DNA from: Botrytis cinerea B05.10
Taxonomy: Eukaryota > Ascomycota > Leotiomycetes > Helotiales > Sclerotiniaceae
Direction of reading: 5' to 3'
Assembly: GCF_000143535.2 (NCBI RefSeq)
Contig: NC_037318.1
Coordinates: forward strand, 868,001-932,000
Length of the DNA stretch: 64,000 nt
The translations under genes and the position numbers were made by a program. Below the pieces are notes generated by a model. The model saw only the letters and a program-made list of their open reading frames with translations, made no database searches and had not been told where the DNA came from. Every line of letters begins with the position of its first letter. The stretch's first letter is position 1. Shown piece after piece: positions 59,302 to 64,000 of the stretch.

Positions 59302-62300
59302 GTTCCCAAACTTCCCAAGAATTCCCAAGAATTCCCACCAGCGTGTGATGAACAACAGGCCTCCCGGTCATGGCACATACCGACGCCTTGGGCATGGGAG
59401 GCACCACTCTTCAACACCCATTCTTCTACGTACGATTTTCCTGCATCAGAATCCTTCGCCTCGTCAAACCCATGGAGATTAATCGGTAATATCTCCATGC
59501 CCCAGTATGCTCCCTGAACCCTCTGTCATGAAAATGAGCTGTGGATATCGAGCCATCATTTCATTTTCTGGAAGGAAGGAATCTTCAGAGAAGTCCCTGG
59601 CTGCCTGGGTATCCTCATCTCCCTGGCCCCGTTGCTAACTTGCTTTGGCTCGGACTTCCTGTGTCTTGGTAAAACAAGAAAAAAAATGGAGGGAACGACT
59701 GACAAAATATTTCTTTCTGGAAGGGTCAAAGCGTGCTAACAATGTCACAAATTCCGTATTCAAAATGTAACAAAAATGTCCACATTGATGATCATATCAA
59801 AACCAAGAACTCCCGTCACCCAATGTTTATGCCTCGTTTGCCTCTCGTGCCTCTTGTGCCTTCTTTTCTACATACAAATGATTTCATCTGTTTCTCAATC
59901 ATATGATTACAACGTCGACAACTCCCCAGCGTCACTTTGGCAAACAACATCCATCATCCGACTTGAAGAGATCCCAGGCTCCCAGGAAGTGGTAAATGAG
60001 ATCAGCATGGAGAACTGCGGGGACTCTAGCAACTGATCCAACGGCTTTCGGGTAGAGCTCTCAAAGTGCTTCTTTTCCTTCCACGCCCTCCTCCAATCAC
60101 CGCGTCGTTCCTGAAAATACTTCCCGAGAAGATGATGAAAAGTACTGGTACAAAAAAAAACAAAACCACAAGTTCGGCGGAACGGGCGCGAGGCACGGAA
60201 CGATACGTTGACTTGTGATTTCTAGCCTCCTTCTAGCTCTACTTGCTCAAGAATCAAAAGGGCTTCCGTTCAGAAGTGGAGGAGTAGCTCGGCTATTATC
60301 CTACTCGAGTCAGTATTGCACAGAAAAAACAAAATCTACTCGGAGTCTCTAGGACGACTCTAATTTGCGCCATCGAATGTCTCAGACTCGATGTAATAAT
60401 GGAACAGATTCAAAAGAAATTCATGCGCATCATCGAAATGGAAAGAAAGAAATGTATGGAAGGGACCGTAAACATGCTCCAATCATGTTTCGTAAGCTCC
60501 TCCAAGGACTTGGGCATGAGTTTCAAAGCCCGTTGACCAACCACACGTACTCGCAGTGCCGTACCGGCGTCTAGAATATCTGGGACTGAGATTCACGGAA
60601 TGGTTACACAAAGTTATTGTGCTCACTACAGAGACCGCGATGCGACGATCGTTACACAAAGGTTAGGTTGGGCACTTATATTGTACATCGTCGGCGATCA
60701 GCAATCGAAGAATACGGAGCATTGATAAACATTAATAGAAATCCCTTGCAGACGAGCCAAATCATCGAAACCAGTATCCGATGCAACGGCTCCATTGACT
60801 GATGCCCGAAAACTCCGCGGCAAACAAGGATATGCCAATTAAAGTTTTTCCACGAAGCTTCCTGTCAAAATTCCGGCACGATCTAAGCTCGTTCGCAATT
60901 CTTACCCGGTAATGTACTAAATCACGACCTGCATAGTATCTTGCATCGTATCATTTGCATAGTATGACTCTTGTAAGAGATAGATTTAGACTACGGGGAC
61001 TCAGCGACAATCGTTACGACTGGATGCGGATCATCTGACGTTCCTGGCGTGCAAACGGACTGTGTTATCCGTACGTAAAGATGCAACCTCACCGCTTCTT
61101 CCAAGCTACAGGATCGTTGGTGCTGATAGAAATGCGATTGATCATTAAGGAGGCTGAGGTTATAGCGCGAGAGACTTAAGATGGCCGACAGGAAGATGAC
61201 AAGACGGCTAAACACTAATTGAAAGAGCGGTGCTTCCAAGTTCCATGTAATGTGACTTGTGCCCTGAGTTGTTGATGTTGCTTGCATGTTGGTTAGATGG
61301 CATGTGCGACGAGGGAATCATGTCGCTCATGGTTGCAGATGGTGGTGATTTGCTCTCAGAACCGGTACTCGTTTTCCCATGGCAGATGATAAACTTCCGA
61401 GGTGACCAATGGGGGTCTTCGGAGGTTAATATGCAATATGCGCAAATCTTCAACTTTTTTCTGACTCGTTACTTGCATCACCATGAATGGCGTACAACGT
61501 CGTTAGCGAAGTAAACAAAAATGCGATTCTGAGAATCAAAAATCTCAAGCTAGATCTACATCATTTCGTTTGTTTCACAAGAACACGAATATCTGATATA
61601 TACAATCCTAGTCCGTATAGACGAACGGTTGGTTGATGCTATCGCATATAAGTTATATATGATTCAAACAGTATTGGTACGATTCTGTAAGCCCGAACAT
61701 TCCTCCGTAAGAGAGGCAAATTGCAATGTACCGAATACATGAACTGATAGATAAGAAATCGGTGAACTTTCAACCCCTCCAGAGTCCAGAGGCAAGAATA
61801 CAACGAGACTATTGGTGAGACGGGAAATGTTAAGGCCAAGATTAACCAGGTCCACCTTGTGCTTCTGTACGGACCTTTTTCCACGTGTCAGCGGAGACGA
61901 CTTGAATACTCGGACCCTTTGCCCAACCAAAAGCCAACCTTCATCTATCTACCTTACCTTGTTCAACTCGGTCGCTCAAACCTTTCACGTCTAATTTAAT
62001 AGAGCTCATTGATGGAAGATTGCTTTCTACCGGTAACCGAGCTAATTTTCAAGGATTAGTTACATTCATTTCTCTTGAGCAAGATGGCTAAACGCTATCC
62101 TGCGCTATCAGAGTCAGCCCAAATGTCGGTGTAACACACAAAGCATGCAAGCTTACTCAGATGTGTCAAATCAGAACGTGAGTGCCATTTTTGATATTTG
62201 ACCAAGGTCGCACAAGTTTGTTTCGGTGTACACCATCAGCTCTGAACGTTCCAATAAATCGGAAAGCTGCGGCGAGACACCATCCGCATTAGATGCCGAA

Positions 62301-62652
62301 AATACCGATGTAGATGTCGCATCCGGCTCGTCCCTTAACCGTGAAGGGGCTAACTCGATTAAATGAAAATCTATCACGCCACCAACCCTTCTTAATGATC
62401 TCAATCTTACTCGTATAGCTCCATACCCGTAAAATTGGGCTGGTAAAAGGTAGTCTGATAACGAGCTCGTTCGCTGTTCTGCTATCCTGACTGGTCAAAA
62501 TTTCTGCTCCCGTTTTTCACATTGAACCCTTAAGTGATGGCTGTGGTCCAAAATAGCTCGTCTAAGCCCAGTGTGACAGTAACCCCAACTCGCCTGAGAT
62601 CGTAGTCTAACGCTCTGTGTCGTGGCTGTCTAACATCTACGTATGCTTTATT

Positions 62653-63338
62653 TCAACCCGATGCACTGACATGAACATCACGGACGCGTCTTCTCTTAGC
62701 AGGCCTTCCAGCTTCTGCGGGCAGGCTGACAACACTGCCTGTTCGAGAACGTCGACCGCGTCCAAGAGTATCGATATTGAATTCCTCTCCCTCCGTAAAA
62801 GTTAGGTCGCCCGTTTCCCCTAGGATTTCTCGAGATGCTTCTTCCATCAAAATACCCAGACCTATCAAAGCCGTCTCGTCCATACTGCGCCAATCTATAG
62901 ACCCTCCCTCTGCAGTTGCACGAGAATAGAAATCTGAAGCATAGGTGTGAAGAGATTTTAGCAGATCGGAGTCTGGCAACCCTTTCGGAGACTCTCGCTC
63001 ATTTGCAAAATAGATGTCCGACTCGGCATACCTGGTTGGCGCATTTTTGCTCCGAAACAACACAGCTTCGGGAGGCACAGCGCTCAATGAGGACGATGTA
63101 GTATCCCGTGTTGAGGAGACAACCACACTCCTAGGAATGAAACCTGCTGCGGAAATCCGACCTGTGCCATATGTCAGTACGTAACTTTATCTCCGATAGA
63201 TGTCGTGTTTGGAACGTTACCTGCAACAGCGTCGTAAACGGAAGGTTTTCTCGTCCGTGAAACCTTGTCCCCCTCTATTGACTTTTCTTCAATAGTTGGG
63301 TTGATGAAAGTATTTTGTGAAAATGCCTTTGAAGTCAT
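62653..63338 (-). CDS. Probable RNA polymerase I upstream activating factor subunit, Rrn10-like
   Basis: Two minus-strand exons, 63338-63221 and 63161-62653, with a 59-bp intron (GTAACG...CACAG); 208 residues. The core ESDIYFANERES, LPDSDLLKSLHTYASDFY and MDETALIGLGILMEEASREI has the pattern I recall for the UAF subunit Rrn10 (a P-D-x-D-L helix followed by D-E-T-x-L-x-x-L-G-x-L-x-E). UAF binds the upstream element of the rDNA promoter and recruits Pol I. The C-terminus is a basic nuclear-signal-like tail (AGRPAKRRRVRDVHVS); the N-terminus is poorly conserved-looking. It shares a 305-bp divergent upstream region with the WD40 gene on the right. The family call rests on motif memory only; an unnamed fungal nuclear protein is the alternative. 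Confidence 0.62.
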
Positions 63339-63643
63339 GGTGTCCTTCAATTCTCAAATGTTGGTGTCTGGAACATAAAAGATAAATGAGAATCGTGAAA
63401 GCTGAGTCTAGCTAGAGCGCTCTGGAAATTTAGCTCAGTATGACGATAATCAAAGAACCCCGCGTAATTTGTAACGTCGCGTCGCGATTCTTTCAGACTT
63501 CACTCCTAAATAAGCAACACTTTTCAGTGCGTCGTATACATAATAAGTATTGACATTGAGCTATATCAACACCACCTACCTACCTAGCTATGTACTCCAA
63601 TTAACATTTTTTCGGATACAAGAGTCTATCGTACACCAAATGT
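63339..63643. promoter_or_regulatory. Putative bidirectional promoter between Rrn10-like and CSA-like genes
   Basis: Only 305 bp separate the two divergent start codons. No specific factor site is claimed. Confidence 0.45.
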
Positions 63644-64000
63644 ATGAATCAATTGATCTTTGATCGATCAACGGGCAATCTTGGCCCAAATGCCTTTGCT
63701 CGCATTCAAACTACCCAATTAATTCAGGCAATCTTACCCGCCCCAAAGGTAAAATTCAATGGTGGTGAAAAGCCTCCGACGACTGTAGCTTCAGGTACGG
63801 AAGCTCGAGATTACGAGCCAGCGAAGGTATGGGCGCACCAAACTGGAGTAAACGCCTTGTCAATAGATAGATTTGATGGAAAGATGTAAGAGTGAAATGA
63901 ATAATGATACTCATTGCAACATCTGGACTGACGAGAAGATATATAGTCTTCTTTCTGGTGGTGCAGATGCATCGATCAAAGTTTGGAATCTTGATCAAAT
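63644..64000 (+). CDS. 5' end of a CSA/ERCC8 (Rad28)-like WD40 repair protein
   Basis: Exon 63644-63885, intron 63886-63946 (GTAAGA...TATAG, 61 bp), second exon from 63947 running off the window. The visible protein begins MNQLIFDRSTGNLGPNAFAR, continues to a first WD40-type strand set (HQTGVNALSIDRFDGKILLS, then GGADASIKVWNLDQ). An R-x-T-G N-terminal helix followed directly by a first propeller blade with this spacing is the layout of Cockayne syndrome A protein, the substrate receptor of a CUL4-DDB1 ubiquitin ligase in transcription-coupled repair. Any other WD40 protein is possible since only one blade is seen. ATG 63644 is the first in the frame. Confidence 0.65.

Larger units (their letters stand above)
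55258..62652. other. 7.4-kb region without a recognisable gene
   Basis: Long upstream region of the Zn2Cys6 gene. It contains AT-rich DNA (55790-55900), TTTC/GTTCG repeats (56030-56115), GT/TGTA runs (56340-56420), a purine-rich block (56475-56575), a GTT/GCT run (56870-56900) and several short tandem arrays listed separately. Short open frames, for example 59776-60036 (Cys/Leu-rich) and minus-strand frames at 62171-62498, have no identifiable domain. Confidence 0.5.

Noticed and set aside
59776..60036. 86-residue Cys/Leu-rich frame resembling a small secreted or membrane peptide
   Set aside because: The hydrophobic stretch is not at a clear signal-peptide position and nothing else supports a gene; kept only as a note.

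Overview
The window looks like nuclear DNA of a filamentous ascomycete. Genes are interrupted by short GT-AG introns (mostly 47-80 bp), with CTRAC/CTAAT-like branch sites just upstream of the acceptors. Intergenic DNA is AT-rich and full of microsatellites. The gene set (Zn2Cys6 and C2H2 regulators, MFS exporters, P450, an APH-fold kinase, a DNMT5-type methyltransferase) is typically fungal. A Leotiomycete such as Botrytis or Sclerotinia is my best guess from gene style; the genus is not proven by anything here. No CRISPR arrays, operons, rRNA, tRNA or intact transposons were recognised.

Layout. 1-1.3 kb: 3' end of a membrane protein gene. 1.9-4.0 kb: Tom70 mitochondrial import receptor. 4.0-6.8 kb: microsatellite-rich leader region. 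6.8-9.8 and 12.5-14.4 kb: two same-strand C2H2 zinc-finger genes with related finger blocks. 15.2-17.5 kb: a divergent pair, a mitochondrial Mgr3-like TPR protein and a Dap1/MAPR heme-binding protein. 19.0-22.9 kb: a SAP-like membrane protein and a cytochrome P450. 24.8-25.6 kb: ribosomal protein eL42. 26.4-27.8 kb: a 2H phosphoesterase. 27.8-31.9 kb: gene-poor. 31.9-39.5 kb: a 2478-residue DNMT5-like protein joining a cytosine methyltransferase, zinc/RING modules and a SNF2 helicase. 40.9-42.7 kb: a small degenerate zinc-finger ORF and an APH-fold kinase. 44.4-49.1 kb: two convergent MFS transporter genes. 51.6-55.3 kb: a Zn2Cys6 regulator, followed by about 7.4 kb without a recognisable gene. 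62.7-64.0 kb: a divergent pair, an Rrn10-like Pol I factor and the 5' end of a CSA/Rad28 WD40 protein.

Most genes are unrelated housekeeping or regulatory loci. The functional links I would consider are Dap1/MAPR with the P450 (MAPR proteins support P450s), and the shared 285-bp promoter region of the two heme/mitochondria-related genes. The most interesting gene is the DNMT5-like fusion. Exon junctions were derived by hand from splice consensus and frame; coding lengths close exactly in frame for every multi-exon model, but none is confirmed by transcript data.
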